From positions 669,289-733,288 of the forward strand of contig CAUYUJ010003669.1 in the NCBI GenBank assembly GCA_963575745.1: a DNA stretch of 64,000 nt, written 5' to 3'. The stretch comes from Prorocentrum cordatum (Eukaryota; Sar; Dinophyceae; Prorocentrales; Prorocentraceae). This document shows positions 22,640 to 33,330 of this stretch, one piece after another. A program made the translations under genes and the position numbers. Position 1 is the stretch's first letter. The number at the start of each line of letters is the position of its first letter. Below the pieces are notes generated by a model. That model saw nothing but the letters and a program-made list of their open reading frames with translations. It was not told where the DNA came from and did no database searches.

Positions 22640-22800
22640 CTCCTAAGTTCGCGCTTCGCGCTGCGCGAAGCGCGAAGCGCGAATAACTTCGCGCTCTCGC
22701 GCCGCCCCCCAAGGGGGAGAAGAGGAGGACGAGGAGGAGGGGGAGGAGGAAGGAGGACGGCGAAGCGCGAAGCGCGAATAACTTCGCGCCCTCCTGGGAG
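22640..22800. repeat. GCGAAGCGCGAA palindromic short repeats
   Basis: CGCGAAGCGCGAATAACTTC occurs at about 22663-22690 and again near 22763-22787, on either side of a short GGA tract. Each block is self-complementary (TTCGCGCTTCGCG). Confidence 0.65.
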
Positions 22801-23016
22801 CCCTTGTCGAAGGCGCCTTTACGCCTCCTGTACTTGGAAGGCGCCCAGCGGCGACGAGGAGATTATGCGGCTGGGAGGGGGCGACACCTCGGAGCGCGGG
22901 GCTGCTGCGGGCCCCCGCTGCAGCTGCCCCCGCTGCGCTGCCGCCATCGATGGCCGGGCGCAGCCCCTGCTGCCGCTACGTCCTGCGGGATGTGGGGCAG
23001 CCTGGTGCCTGTTTTT

Positions 23017-23205
23017 CTCGGGTCGGGCGAAAGGGGGGGATAGCAAAGGGGGGGATTGAGAATCAGCTCACGTAGCTGATTTTCCCAGCGCCTCCCGGCG
23101 CCTGAGGCGGCTATGTATCGAGGAAGTGGGCCCTCCGTGGGGCCCAAACCATGCAGCAAATTTCGTAACCCCCCCTTTCCCAATCCCCCCCTTTCGCCCG
23201 GCCCG
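23017..23205. mobile_element. MITE-like foldback F9, copy b
   Basis: Starts CTCGGGTCGGGCGAAAGGGG and ends with the inverse, CCCCTTTCGCCCGGCCCG. It is roughly 90 percent alike to copy a by eye, including AATCAGCTCACGTAGCTGAT and CAGCAAATTTCGTA. Confidence 0.8.
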
Positions 23206-23424
23206 TTTTTCTTTGGATTCGGGCAAGCTTCCTTGCGTGGACGGGGGGGGGGGGGTGCTGAGTCTGAAGCAAGCCGAAAACAATTCGACGTGTGAAAAAA
23301 TCACGCAAGTCGAAAGGCACTTGCACGCTCGCGTCCGATTGAAGGGGGGCGAGGGGGGAGAGGGGGGGGGGGTCGAACGCCATGCAAGTAAGCTTGCCTG
23401 GATCTAAAAAAAAACAGGCTCTGG

Positions 23425-23645
23425 GGCAGCCTGTGCCGTGGTCCGGCGTGTCGTGGCGGCGGCCGCCGGCGACACGCTATGCCCTGCGAGCGGGCAGCGT
23501 TGCGCTCAGCTCCTCGGGGGCGGGAGGCCCGGAAGCGTTCGAGGCGTCAGCGCCCGGGGACCAGGATGCGAATGGCGCGTCGCGCCACAGCGCTGTGGGC
23601 CAGAAGCAGCGGCGCGACACGCCAAGCCAAACCACCAGACCGTAT
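23425..23645 (+). repeat. Dispersed repeat F13, copy c
   Basis: Contains CCGGCGACACGCTATGCCCT, GGGCGGGAGGCCCGG and GTGGGCCAGAAGC in the F13 order. Confidence 0.55.
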
Positions 23646-23929
23646 AGGACCACGGCTAAGGGCAAGGACGCGGACTCCGGCAGGAGCTGCGGACCTCCGC
23701 GCTGGCGCGCGTGCGCGCGGGCGCCGCGGCTTGGCCACCAGGCTGCGAGCAAGTGGCCGCTGGCGTGTAGCCGGACCCCCCGTGAGGCGAAGCCAGGACA
23801 GAGACAAAATCGGACAGGAATACGTAAAACATCTCCGAGATCTATCGGATCTGGGGAATGTATCGAGCGCCACGGCCTTTTCATAGCGTTCCTGAACGCC
23901 CTGGAACTAATTCCTCCCTGCCTGGAAGC

Positions 23930-24135
23930 CTCTCAGATGAGGTCAAATGGATGGGGTCGGAAGATCACGCCGCATCGCCAATGAATCGCCGGCGCATCGG
24001 CGATGCATCACGTCGGCGATGAATCGGCGCCATCGGCGAGGAGAAGCTCGGGCTCTCCGCATCGAGCCGAATCGCCGATGCATCGGCGATGCGGCGCGAT
24101 CCTCCGACACATTTCACTTGGACCCCCTTTTGGTG
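23930..24135. mobile_element. MITE-like foldback F4, copy b (degraded), then an F2 fragment
   Basis: GGATGGGGTCGGAAGATCAC at the left and GCGGCGCGATCCTCCGACAC at the right are inverse matches, with CATCGGCGATGCATC subrepeats inside. The outer AGGCCTCC termini seen in copies a and c are poorly kept. Just after it, TTGGACCCCCTTTTGG at 24119-24134 matches the F2 terminus. Confidence 0.55.
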
Positions 24136-24762
24136 GCCCAGACTGTCCTAGCCCCGCCCGACCCCCCCTCGGCGATGGGCCCCCGATACCGAAACCGCCA
24201 GGTCCTGGGCGGGTTGGGGCTGACGGGCCCCTCACAGCGCTGGATGGGCTATTGGAGGTTCCATGCGTCCCCCCTCCTGAGCCCATCCCCCCAACCGTTG
24301 CCCCTGATAGCCTCGCTCGATCTCCCCCCTCGGCGCGGTTGCCGTCCCGAGACCGGCGGCGGCCGCGGGGCTGATGCCGCGCAGTGCAGGGCCAGGCCGC
24401 GTGCGCGTGGGCCTTCCGCGGGACGCCTTGGACGCGCCGTGGGCGGCTCGGGGCCGCGCTCGCGCGGGCCTCGCGCGGACGGCGCTGCGAGCGGGCCTCG
24501 CGCGAGAGACGCTGCGCGCGACGAGGGCAGCTCGGGGCCCGCCAGCCGCGGGGCGCGGCGGCGGGGGCGCCTGGGGGACGCGCCGGTGCGCAGTGCGCGC
24601 GGGATGGGCGCGCGCGCCATGGAGGGAGTGGCCTTCGGGCGTCGCTTCATGGGGCGGCCCTTCGGGGCCTCTCTCGGGCCTCTGTCGGGCACGAAGGAGC
24701 CTCCCTCGGGCATAAAAAAGAGCAACGCGCCCCGTGCGCAACGCCCGAGGGCTTAGGCGGCA
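24136..24762. other. No gene seen
   Basis: GC-rich, with GGGCCTCGCGC words repeated at 24440-24520. No conserved domain. Confidence 0.35.
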
Positions 24763-25974
24763 GCGGGTGAGGGGAGCATGCGGGTAACTTCTGCTCGGGC
24801 CAGTGAGTGAGATGCGGATTCGAAATGCAGGGGCCTCCCTCTCCTCCCGCCTCTCCCCCTCCCCCTCCTCCTCCTCCCCCTCCCCCCTCGTCTTGCCTCT
24901 TCTGCTCGGGCCAAGGAGTGAGGTGCGGATCCGAAATGCAGGGGCCTCCCTCTCCTCCCGCCTCTCCTCCTCCCCATCTCTCCCTCCCCCCCCTCCTCCC
25001 CGTCTCGCCTCCCCTCCCCCGTGCGCAGCGCCCGAGGGCTTCGGCGGCGGCGGGCAGTGCGGCGGCCGGGCGGGCGCGGCGCGGCGGCGGCGCGCCCTCG
25101 GAGCACAGCGCGTGCGCGGGGAGGGGAGCGCCGGTCGGGTGCACGAGCGCTCAGGGCGGGAGGGGGCGCCCACGTGGGGCCGCGTGCGGCGGGGCCCTCC
25201 TTCTCCTCCCCCTCCTCCTCCTGCTACTCCTCCTGCTCCTCCTCCCGCCCTTCTCCTTCTCCTGCTCCTCCTCCTCCTCCTCCTCCTCCTCCTCCTCCTC
25301 CTCCTCCTCCTCCTCCCTCATCGCTCCCTCCTCCCTCCCTCCCTTTCTCCCTCGCTCCATCGTCCATGTCCTCCTCGCCTTCCCCCCCCCCCAGCCCCCG
25401 CCGAGCCGAGCGGGGCCTCCAGTCCGTGCCCGGCGCCGACGGCAGCGCGGCCGACGATGACGCGGAGGACGCGTCAGCCGGTGGCGCAACCGGCGGCAGG
25501 GCAGCCACGGCCCTCGAGAGGCCATCGTTACACTCGCTGGTCAAGCACCCCCCCACTCGTAGAAGAGGCATCAGAGGAAGGGGTGTAGGGGGTGGTTCGG
25601 TTCGGTCGTCCTCGAATGCGCGAGTCACGCTCGCAACTGCCGGGCGGGTGCCCCTTCTCTGGGAAACGACAGCCGAAATAGGGGGTGGATGGAGGAAACG
25701 GCATAGGAGGAGGAGGAACAAAAACAGGAGGAGGACGAAGAATGAGGAAGGTCCGGACAGGGAGAAGGAGGAGGAGGAGGAGCAGGAACAGAGGGGGAAA
25801 GAAAAACATCGCGGGCGTGAGAAGAAGCGGGAAGAGGGGGAGGGGGAGGACGAGGAGGGGGAGGAGGAGAGGCGGGAGGAGGAGGAGGAGGAGGCGGCAG
25901 AGGACCCTTCACTTCGAATCCACATCTTACTGATTGACCCTGGCAGAGGTTACCCGCATGCTCCCCTCACCCAC
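24763..25974. mobile_element. 1.2-kb foldback F26 with CCT and GGA arms
   Basis: The left arm 24763-24835 (GGGTGAGGGGAGCATGCGGG then TAACTTCTG...GATGCGGATTCGAA) is inverted at 25905-25974. The left arm is followed by CCT-rich sequence (24840-25010, 25200-25320) and the right arm is preceded by GGA-rich sequence (25695-25900), so the complementarity is longer than the terminal words. A block ATTCGAAATGCAGGGGCCTC is duplicated directly at 24818 and 24930. No coding domain seen. Confidence 0.6.
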
Positions 25975-26689
25975 GGTCGAGTACATATTACTCACATGCG
26001 TCTGTGCCAGCTTAAGCTTCAACATGCACCCATATTGGCCATTTGGGGCCAGCAAGGTGGGCTCGCTCGTGTGTAGACAATTTCATGAAATCTGCAGCTT
26101 ACCTGTCATCCCACTTTATCCCATACATCTGCTGCGTCCTCTGCTCATGGTGGACTCCTCGCCTCATGCTCTAGTAGTGTACGCTGCTGCCATGTCGCAC
26201 GTTGCGTTTTTCGCTCACCTTCACCTTCCGGTACCTGCTGGTGATCAGGTATGACCAGGTATGGCTCAGTGGTTTGCCCCTGCTTGGAGTTGCAGCTTGC
26301 ACAACTTCTTGGCGCCTGCCAAAGCCTTGAATTAACCTTTCCATGCTGTTGTGCGTCTCTCTTTGCACCTTTGAGGCTTCTGATGTTGCATGTTGCACAT
26401 CGTATTGGTCACACGTGAGCGTTCCGACCATCTAATTCAAGACCGACCGGCGCCAAGAAGGAGGGGGAAGGAGAGGAGCAAGACCAGCGGCACGAGGAGG
26501 AGCATCCCGCCCGACCTTCCCTCTCCACCTCGCCCCCTCACGAACCAGGACGGAGGAACTCAAAGGCGAACGATGGGGGGCGGGGACGGCTCGGGGGGTG
26601 CCATCAACCTGGAATATTGACATCCCACCAGCCCTTTACATAGGGCGTGAATGGTTTAACTGATTGTGTCTTCTTTCTCTGCCAAAGCC
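25975..26689. other. No gene seen
   Basis: 26000-26440 is less GC-rich and looks unique in the window. No domain or RNA gene was recognised. Confidence 0.35.
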
Positions 26690-28260
26690 CCTCCCGCACA
26701 TGCTCTGGGGAACGGTTTATCACTGTTGTTTATTCAAATGCACCGTCCCCCCCGCCCGACTGTGGGCCAACTCGCGACGTTCCCCCCCCCCCCCGGCATC
26801 CCAGTCAAAGAAAGATACAGCATGCAATTGGCCTCCAAATCTGGAACATGCACGGGCGCCCCACGACCACTTTGCATTGGTTTTTGAGAATGACGGCGGG
26901 GGTGTCGTCACGTTGCTCGCTGCGCGCTAGCCAGCCCTGTCAAACAGATATACAGAATGCACTTTGCCTTGACGTCTGGAGCATGCGCGGGCGCCCCGCT
27001 TCCACTTAACATTGATGTTTAACAGGGACGGCGCGGGTGCCGTCATGTTATTCGCTGCGCGCATGCCAACCACCTCAGTCAAACAAACGATACACAATAC
27101 ACTTTGCCTCCACATCTGGAGCGTGCGCGGGCGCCCCGCGACCAGTTTGCAGTGGTTTTTGATCGGGACGGCGCGGGTGCTGTCATATTGCTCGCTGCGC
27201 GTAGGCCAACCCTCCCTGTAACAAACAACACAGAATACACTTTGCCTCCATATATGCGCGGGCGTCCCGCGACCATTTTGCATTGGTTTTTGAAAGGGGC
27301 GGCAGAGGGACCTGCATATTGCTAAAACGTGGAGCACGTGCCGCACCTGGCGCGCCTGGCTCGCTTGGGCATACAAGGTGCCTGGTGCACTTGGCACCCG
27401 TGGACCACGTGGCATGCGTGGCGCTCCTAAGACCACTGCTCCTCGTTAACACCCCCCCTCCCCCACCCGACTGTGAGCCAACCTGGAACATGCCAACCCC
27501 GCCCCCTGCCTTCCCAGTCAACAAAACAATGCAGAATGCACTCTGCTTCCAGATCTGGAGCGTGCGCGGGCGCCCCGCGACCACTCTGCCTTGGTTTTTG
27601 ATAGTGACGGCGAGGGTGCTGGCATGCTGTTTCTTGTGCGCAAGTTGCGCGCGAACCGATCGCCCCTGGCAGAAACAACTCATCCATGCAATTCGCGTCC
27701 GAATCCGGAACATGCGCGGGCGCCCCGCGACCACTCGGCGGGCGCCCCGCGGCAACTCAGCAGTGATTCTGACAAGGACGGCGGGGGTGCTGGCATACTG
27801 CCCGACGTGCGCAGGACAACGATCCGGTCAAAAACCACATATGATGCGCCTCGTTTCAGTTCTGGAGCACGCGCGGGCGCCGCATCCACCACTTGCGTTG
27901 GCTCTCGACGTGTCTGACGCGCAAGTTGCGCGCAAGGCACCCGTCCCTGTCAAAAGCCATGCAGGTGTGCACAGGGACTCCAAATCTGGAGCACGCGCGG
28001 CCGCCCCGCCACCATCTTGCACTGGCTTTTGGAAACGGGGCGGCGAGGGTGCCCGCATCTTGCCAACACGTGGAGCACGTGCCGCACCCGGCGCGCCCGG
28101 CGAGCCTTGGAACCCGTGGAGCACGTGGCGTGCGTGGCGCTCCTCAGCAACGTGCTGAAACTCCTCGGCGGGCGCGACAATTCTGCGCTGGTTTTTGACA
28201 GGGGCGGCGGGGGTGCCGGCATATTCTTTGATGCGCGAAGGCCGACCACCCTTTGGCAGA
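26690..28260 (+). repeat. Degenerate tandem array, unit about 135-155 bp
   Basis: The word GCGCGGGCGCCCCGC followed by ACCACTTTGCATTGGTTTTTGA occurs near 26850, 26985, 27130, 27262, 27566, 27716, 27871, 27999 and weakly 28170. Between them each unit has GACGGCG.GGGTGC, TGCTCGCTGCGCG and CAAATCTGGAGC. A different block (TGGAGCACGTGCCGCACCTGGCGC) intrudes at 27330-27430 and again near 28070-28150 and 28505-28610. Open frames across it are shadows of the array. Confidence 0.75.
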
Positions 28261-28689
28261 GAACAGCACACAGTCCCGTCATCGGTTGGCCCTCCGTGTG
28301 CTGTGGTGGACGGATCTTTGTTATGCTGCAGCTGAAAGGAGCACCTCGCGGCCCCGCTGCGCAGACCGCGTGGGTCCCCATGTCGCCATGTCTGCAGAGC
28401 CCCACCGCTCAGCGGTTGCGGGACCATCATCAGAACAACACTCGTCGATGCCAGGCTTGTCGTCCTCCAAGTTGTGGATGCCGGCGGCATCGCAGCCCTC
28501 TCGTGGAGCACGTGCCGCACTTGCCGCGCCTCGCACGCTTAGGACTCCAGGGTGTATGGTGCACCTGAACCCGTGGCGCACATGGCGTGCGAGGCGCTCC
28601 TCGGCAGCGTGCTGAGACTCGGATACCATTTCCTTGTTGGGGGGGCGGATGGGAGAGAGCGAGACGGCCGTCGGTCTCGGGTGGGAGGC
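28261..28689. other. No gene seen
   Basis: Mixed sequence ending in another GTGGAGCACGTGCCGCAC block shared with the preceding array. Confidence 0.35.
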
Positions 28690-29225
28690 CTCGACCTCTC
28701 CATCCAAGAGGGCCTCAGCGAGCCCACGTGGCCTCCAAGATACCTCAAGACATTTCAAGATGGCTCAAGATAGCCTCCGACACACATCCAAGAGGCCTCA
28801 AGACGGCCCCAAGACGGTTTCAAGTGCCCTCCGAACCCTCCAAGGACCCCCCCCCAAGAAGCCCAAATCCTTCAAGCACCAATGTGCAACATCCATGTTT
28901 TTTGCCTTCTCGCATTTTCGCTCCCGATGGGCCCTTATGGCCTCAAGACGGCCCCAAGACGGCCCAAGAAAGCGACAAGAGGGCCCCAAGAGGTCCCAAG
29001 AGTCATGGGGCCCAAGAGGCCTTCCAAACCCTTCCAAGGAGCCCCAACAGGGCTCCAAGACACCCTAAATGAGCCCCAAGAGGGCCCCAAGAGTGGCCCA
29101 AGAGGCCCCACAGGGGGTCCTCGGAAAGCCCCCGAGCTCAGGATAGCTTCTGACTCCCTCTAGCCGAACATGGCTCAAGATAGCCTCCAAGAAGCCTGAA
29201 GAAAGCCTCCGATCGTGTCTGGATG
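28690..29225. repeat. Degenerate CTCAAGA/CCAAGAGG short-repeat field
   Basis: Words such as GGCTCAAGATAGCCTCC, CCCCAAGACGGCCCC and CCAAGAGGCC recur irregularly. Same vocabulary as 16880-17375 and the reverse strand of 63740-64000. Confidence 0.55.
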
Positions 29226-29398
29226 GGATGGTGGGGATACTCGAAACGTCAAGGATTGGCGATGTATCGCAGATCGATCGGCGATTGGCCTCAAATTCCT
29301 GGACGGGGTGGGCTATCGGGCCCCTATCGGTGACCGATGGCCGATCGGGGGGATCGATGCATGCTCCATCTCCCGCTGAGGAGCGAGGAGAGGGGAAC

Positions 29399-29582
29399 TG
29401 GGGAGACGCAAGACTCGGGTTCGGATGACGGGGCCGTCAGGCAAATGACTAGACCCACTCTGAAGTTTGATGCGAGCCCCCGCTGCGAACATCCCACCAA
29501 AGCCGCACCATCGAAGTCCAGAACGGGCTCGCCGAAAAGCGGCGGCGAACCCGAACTCTGGCGAACTCGAGTTTTACGCTAC
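29399..29582. mobile_element. MITE-like foldback F18, copy b
   Basis: GGGGAGACGCAAGACTCGGG at the left and its inverse (CCGAACTC...ACTCGAGTTTTACGCTACC) at the right. The interior CCGCTGCGAACATCCCACCAAA matches copy a at 3962-4168. Confidence 0.65.
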
Positions 29583-29904
29583 CACGAGTGGAGAGTGGGG
29601 GGCTCGGCCCTGCACGTGCCACAAAGCTTGCCCGGCCCACCTCTCAGAGGGCGCAGCTGCGCGCCGCGCCCCGCGCCACCCTGGACGCCTCCGCCCGGGC
29701 CGGGGCTCCAACGGAGCGCAGGGCTCCAGGGGGCCGCCGGGTCCCTGCGGGGTGGCTTGCCAGCGTCGGCGCCGATCGTCGCCGTGGTCATCGTCGTAGA
29801 CCTCGAGAACCGATGTTGCGAGCACATTAAGGCGAGGCCAGGACGAGGATAAAATCGGGTGACGCTCAGGCAGGGATCTGCCCTCGTCCTAGCCCCGTCC
29901 AGAA

Positions 29905-30012
29905 GATGTAGCATCGCGAAAAATCACGACCGAGAGCCATGGACCCAATCTTTCTGCTGCATCTTGCAAGCAAGATCGATCCGAGATGGTCCTGGGGCCC
30001 GAGGCCCGGCGG
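29905..30012 (+). repeat. Dispersed repeat F20
   Basis: Order of words: TAGCATCGCGAAAAATCACG, ACCGAGAGCC, TCTTTCTGCTGCATCTTGC, then GAGATGGTCCTGGGGCCCGAG. The same order occurs at 47450-47585 and in reverse at 1530-1670; a fragment is at 48985-49040. Confidence 0.5.
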
Positions 30013-30210
30013 AAAGCGCCCCATAGTGCGAATCCCTGGCAACGGCCGGACCTCAGGGGACGCAGGCGTCGTCGCCGCAGACGCAGGCCTCGTCGTCACC
30101 CCGCAGCCTCCTCGGGTGGGAGGCGCGCTCCTCCTGCAGGCCTGCGCCGAGGGGAACCATGGTAATGTCAACGGCACGCCGCCGGGGGAAGCCATCGGCG
30201 ACTACTGTTG

Positions 30211-30367
30211 AGTCGGGCCTGTCCCCCTACAGGGGGATTTTGGGCGAAACATGAAAAAGACCCCCAAAATACCCAAATATGTCCAAACATAGTCAAAACA
30301 TCGTCCCCATACTATTTTTTTGACTATTTCTAAATGTTTCCTCCTGTAGAGGGACAGGCCCGACTTA
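30211..30367. mobile_element. MITE-like foldback F1, copy a, with 12-bp target duplication
   Basis: The left end AGTCGGGCCTGTCCCCCTAC and the inverse of the right end AGTCGGGCCTGTCCCTCTAC match, then AGG(G/A)GGA on both. The interior is AT-rich (CAAATATGTCCAAACATAGT, AAATAGTC). It is bracketed by CGACTACTGTTG at 30199-30210 and CGACTACCGTTG at 30368-30379, an 11/12 direct repeat that reads as a target-site duplication. Relatives: 48716-48871 and 41301-41448. Confidence 0.85.
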
Positions 30368-30379
30368 CGACTACCGTTG

Positions 30380-30644
30380 AAGAGACACCCGTTTCTCGGG
30401 CGAAACCAGAAGGCAGAAAATGCACCCCCAAATTAATCACCTCGACACTCGAAGCCGTTTGGTAAACGCACCCAAAGGAGGAATCGAACAGGGCAGGGCT
30501 GCTTAGTAAACGCCCAGGGCCGTTTAATAAACGCCACTTGTCGGGTCCGGGTGGTTTTTCCTCCCTTGAGGAAAGGACGGAGTAGCACGCCGACGGGCTC
30601 CCAACGGCAGCGTCTCGTTGGCACAGTCGGAGCAGGGGCAAATA
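30380..30644. other. No gene seen
   Basis: Short stretch with GTTTAGTAAACG and GTTTAATAAACG words near 30510-30535; nothing else recognised. Confidence 0.35.
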
Positions 30645-30990
30645 GAACATCCTTCAAGGACATGAGACCCTCCGCCGGGACAGAGGGTCAGAAGGACCAT
30701 CCTTCAGGATACCCGTCCCCATGATTCACAATAGCGGACAACACATACGAAAAACATTCGGGTACACTCCCCGAGTCGACCATCATATACCTCGGTCCGA
30801 TCGTACAGTCGAACCTAGGCCAACAAAAACCACCCCTCAAGAACACGAGACCCTCCGCCGGCCAGAACATACAGAACACCCAAGGGCACCCACCCCAGGA
30901 TGCACAAGAGCATCCAACAACCACGAAGAACACGAGGACCCTCTCCCCGAAACCGGCCTCGACCTCAGACCTCGGTCCGGCCGGCACCCT
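30645..30990 (+). repeat. Dispersed repeat F12, copies b and c in tandem
   Basis: Copy b (30645-30815) and copy c (30835-30990) both carry GAGACCCTCCGCCGG, CCGAGTCGACC or CCGGCCTCGACC, and CCTCGGTCCG. Copy c keeps CCCCAGGATGCACAAGAGCA and CACGAAGAACACGAGG best. Confidence 0.6.
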
Positions 30991-31195
30991 CCGTCCCCCC
31001 CCCCCGCGCGCTCTCCCTCTCTCTCCGGGGATGGACAGACCTCCCTTTAGTAGGACGTGGTTTAATGAAAACGACATCGGGCCCGAACCTGGCGGGCGCA
31101 AGCCTGGAAAATGACGGCCGCGGCGCCCTCTCGAGAACCGAAAACGGACAATTCACCAATCGACGTGTCAAGGTAGGAGGTCTGCCCATCCCCGA

Positions 31196-31235
31196 TCTCT
31201 CTCTCTCTCTCTCTCCCTCTCCCTCTCTCGCTCTG
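31196..31235. repeat. (TC)n microsatellite
   Basis: CTCTCTCTCTCT run with a few CCC interruptions. Confidence 0.85.
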
Positions 31236-31700
31236 CCGGCCCTCCCTGGCCTGCCTCTCCCGCGGCCGCCTGCGCCTGCCCGCGTGTGCCCCCCCCTCTC
31301 GGAGATTGTCTGGGAGGCCTCGGCAGGGCCGGGTGCCGACGACGAGGCCCCCCCCGGGGCGCAGAGGGACTTCCCCCGGGAGACCTCCGACGACGCGACT
31401 CTGCGAACCGGCGATGTTTCTTATAGATTGCCACCCGCGGCCCGTTTTCGGGCCCCGGGGCCCTCCGTCGGGGATCCGGGGGCCAAGAACTGCAGGACGG
31501 CCCAAGAGGCGCCCCGGACGGCCCAACAGGGCCCCAAGGGGGGCCCCAAGAGGGGGAGCCCGAACCGACGATTCGAGCTTTCCGCCCCAGGGTGCCCCCG
31601 GGAGGCCCCCAAGAGGCCCCCCCAAGAGGCCTCCAGGGCGACAGCGCGGCGCACTGCGTCCGCGCCCACTGGTGAGAAAGGCCTCCCCGACCGCGGGACA
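31236..31700. other. No gene seen
   Basis: GC-rich with CCAAGAGGCCCC words (31500-31640) of the type described at 16880. No domain recognised. Confidence 0.35.
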
Positions 31701-31708
31701 CAGGGTTG

Positions 31709-31959
31709 GGAGGCAATTTCCAGGAGGTCTTCGCAAGAACGATTACAGGTGGCGCCATCCGAACACCACCCCCACCAACCATTGATCCTCCTGAATCGAT
31801 GGGAGGCGGGTATGGGGTTCGGATTTCGCCACGTGTTGAGCGAAATTCAAATCCTACCCCCGCCGCCCATCGAGTGGCCCGACTGGTTGATCGTCGAGGG
31901 TAGGGTTCGGAATTCGCCGCCGACAGGAGGCAATTCCTGAGACGTCTTCGTAAGAACGA
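31709..31959. mobile_element. MITE-like foldback F7, copy b, flanked by 34-bp direct repeats
   Basis: The element (31748-31921) has GGTGGCGCCATCCGAACACC at the left and its inverse, TTCGGAATTCGCCGCC, at the right. It lies between a 34-bp direct repeat beginning GGAGGCAATT and ending AAGAACGA at 31709-31742 and 31926-31959, about 28 of 34 alike. The duplication is longer than usual for a MITE, so it may be a flanking repeat rather than a target duplication. Confidence 0.65.
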
Positions 31960-32157
31960 AGGGCCTCTGTCCCCGATTGAGAGACCATGAAGCCGGAGCA
32001 GGCCAGATCAAACGGAACTCGACGGGATTCGTTTCAGCGGGATGAAGCTCAACTCATCCAGGTTTTGCCGGATTGGGCCAGGTTCCGACCACGAATCTAC
32101 CAGCGACGACGCTGAATGTAACAGGCGCTGCATCTTAAACAAGGCCAGTCGTGCGCC

Positions 32158-32225
32158 AGGCGAGAGAGAGAGAGAGAGGGAGAGCGGGAGAGACCGCGAG
32201 AGACAGAGAGAGAGAGAGAGGAACG
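32158..32225. repeat. (GA)n microsatellite
   Basis: AGAGAGAGAG and GAGAGAC runs with short interruptions. Confidence 0.85.
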
Positions 32226-32774
32226 CACGAACGCACGCAAGAACCGCGCCTAGACGGCGCATCGGCAAGAAACTATATGCAATGAAGTCGAACATACGTA
32301 ACCCTTCAGCATTAACAAACGCAGCAAAAAACATCCTAGTAGCAACAACAAAGAAAAAGGCGAGGCAGGGGTGGGAGCAGCCGGGACAGTGGTGAGAGCA
32401 TGGCCGTGCGCAACCTAGTGCGCTCTTGCACAAAGATCGTGGCTGTCTGGAGCAAGCAAGTCGCCGGCATTGACAGTACACTGGGAAGGACTCTCAGGCG
32501 CCAGGGCGCGCGGGGGTGCCGGCCGGGCCGCGCCTGCACTGTCCGCTTCTGCTGCTGCCTTCTCCGCCTCCTCTCCTCCCTTCCCGTGCTGCTCTCCTCC
32601 CCTCCGTGGCCACGGGGCGACCTTCTCGAGCTGGGAAGGTCGGAAGGAATCTCAGGCGGAACCGCTGCCGGACCTGGCGATCTAGAGGGGCGGTCCAGGG
32701 CTCCACGTCCCCTCCTGTAAGACTCTCCTGTGGCCTTTCTTCACGCCGTCGACGCCCTGACATCCCCTGGCGAA
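32226..32774. other. No gene seen
   Basis: A less GC-rich stretch at 32250-32360 and a CTCC-rich stretch at 32545-32620; no domain or shared repeat recognised. Confidence 0.35.
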
Positions 32775-32965
32775 GCGCTGCGGTCGGGAACCTCTGCCCG
32801 GCGTGCCGCCCCGACGACGCGCTCTGCCCTGCGAGCGGAGGTCGTGACGCTCCGCTCCGCGGGGCGGGAGGCTCGGGAAGGCTCGGGGCCGTGACGCCTC
32901 GGGACCACGGAGCTGACGGCGAGTGACGCCGCGGCGCGGCGGGGCAGAGCTGGCGGAGCGACGGG
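32775..32965 (+). repeat. Dispersed repeat F13, copy d
   Basis: CGACGACGCGCTCTGCCCTG, CGCTCCGCTCCGCGGGGCGG and GGAGGCTCGGGAAGGCTCGG are in the F13 order. Confidence 0.55.
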
Positions 32966-33209
32966 CTCTGCCAAGGCTCCCGACGGCCTGGGGAGGACAA
33001 ACACAACGTCGCGGGGCCGACAGACGGAGGCCCGCTCCGCCGAGCGCGCGGGCGGTTAGCCGAACGGCCGCGCGCACACGCGTTTGACCCGCGGCCACCG
33101 CCCGAGGTGCCGAGGGGGGGGCGGAGGAACGATCCTCCGCGGCTGCGGAGGCGCGACCCCCTCGGCTCGCTGGGGGGCCCTCTGAGGGGAAAATCACGGC
33201 CAGACTTCA

Positions 33210-33330
33210 GAGCACTCGAGGGCATGCCCTTCCCCGGGGGCGCACAAGAGCATCCAACAAACACGAAGAGCACGAGGGCACCCTCCCCGAACCGGCCTCG
33301 ATGTTATACTTCGGTCCGACCGTACAAGTC
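33210..33330 (+). repeat. Dispersed repeat F12, copy d
   Basis: GCACAAGAGCATCCAACAAA, CACGAAGAGCACGAGG and CCCTCCCCGAACCGGCCTCGA match copies a-c. Confidence 0.55.

Noticed and set aside
24232-25173. 313-codon minus-strand frame
   Set aside because: Arg/Pro/Ala-rich in all frames because of GC content; crosses the F26 left arm.
29160-29190. Possible second spliced-leader relict (TAGCCG...ATGGCTCAAG)
   Set aside because: Only the GGCTCAAG end fits and the same words recur in the local CTCAAGATAGCC repeat field.
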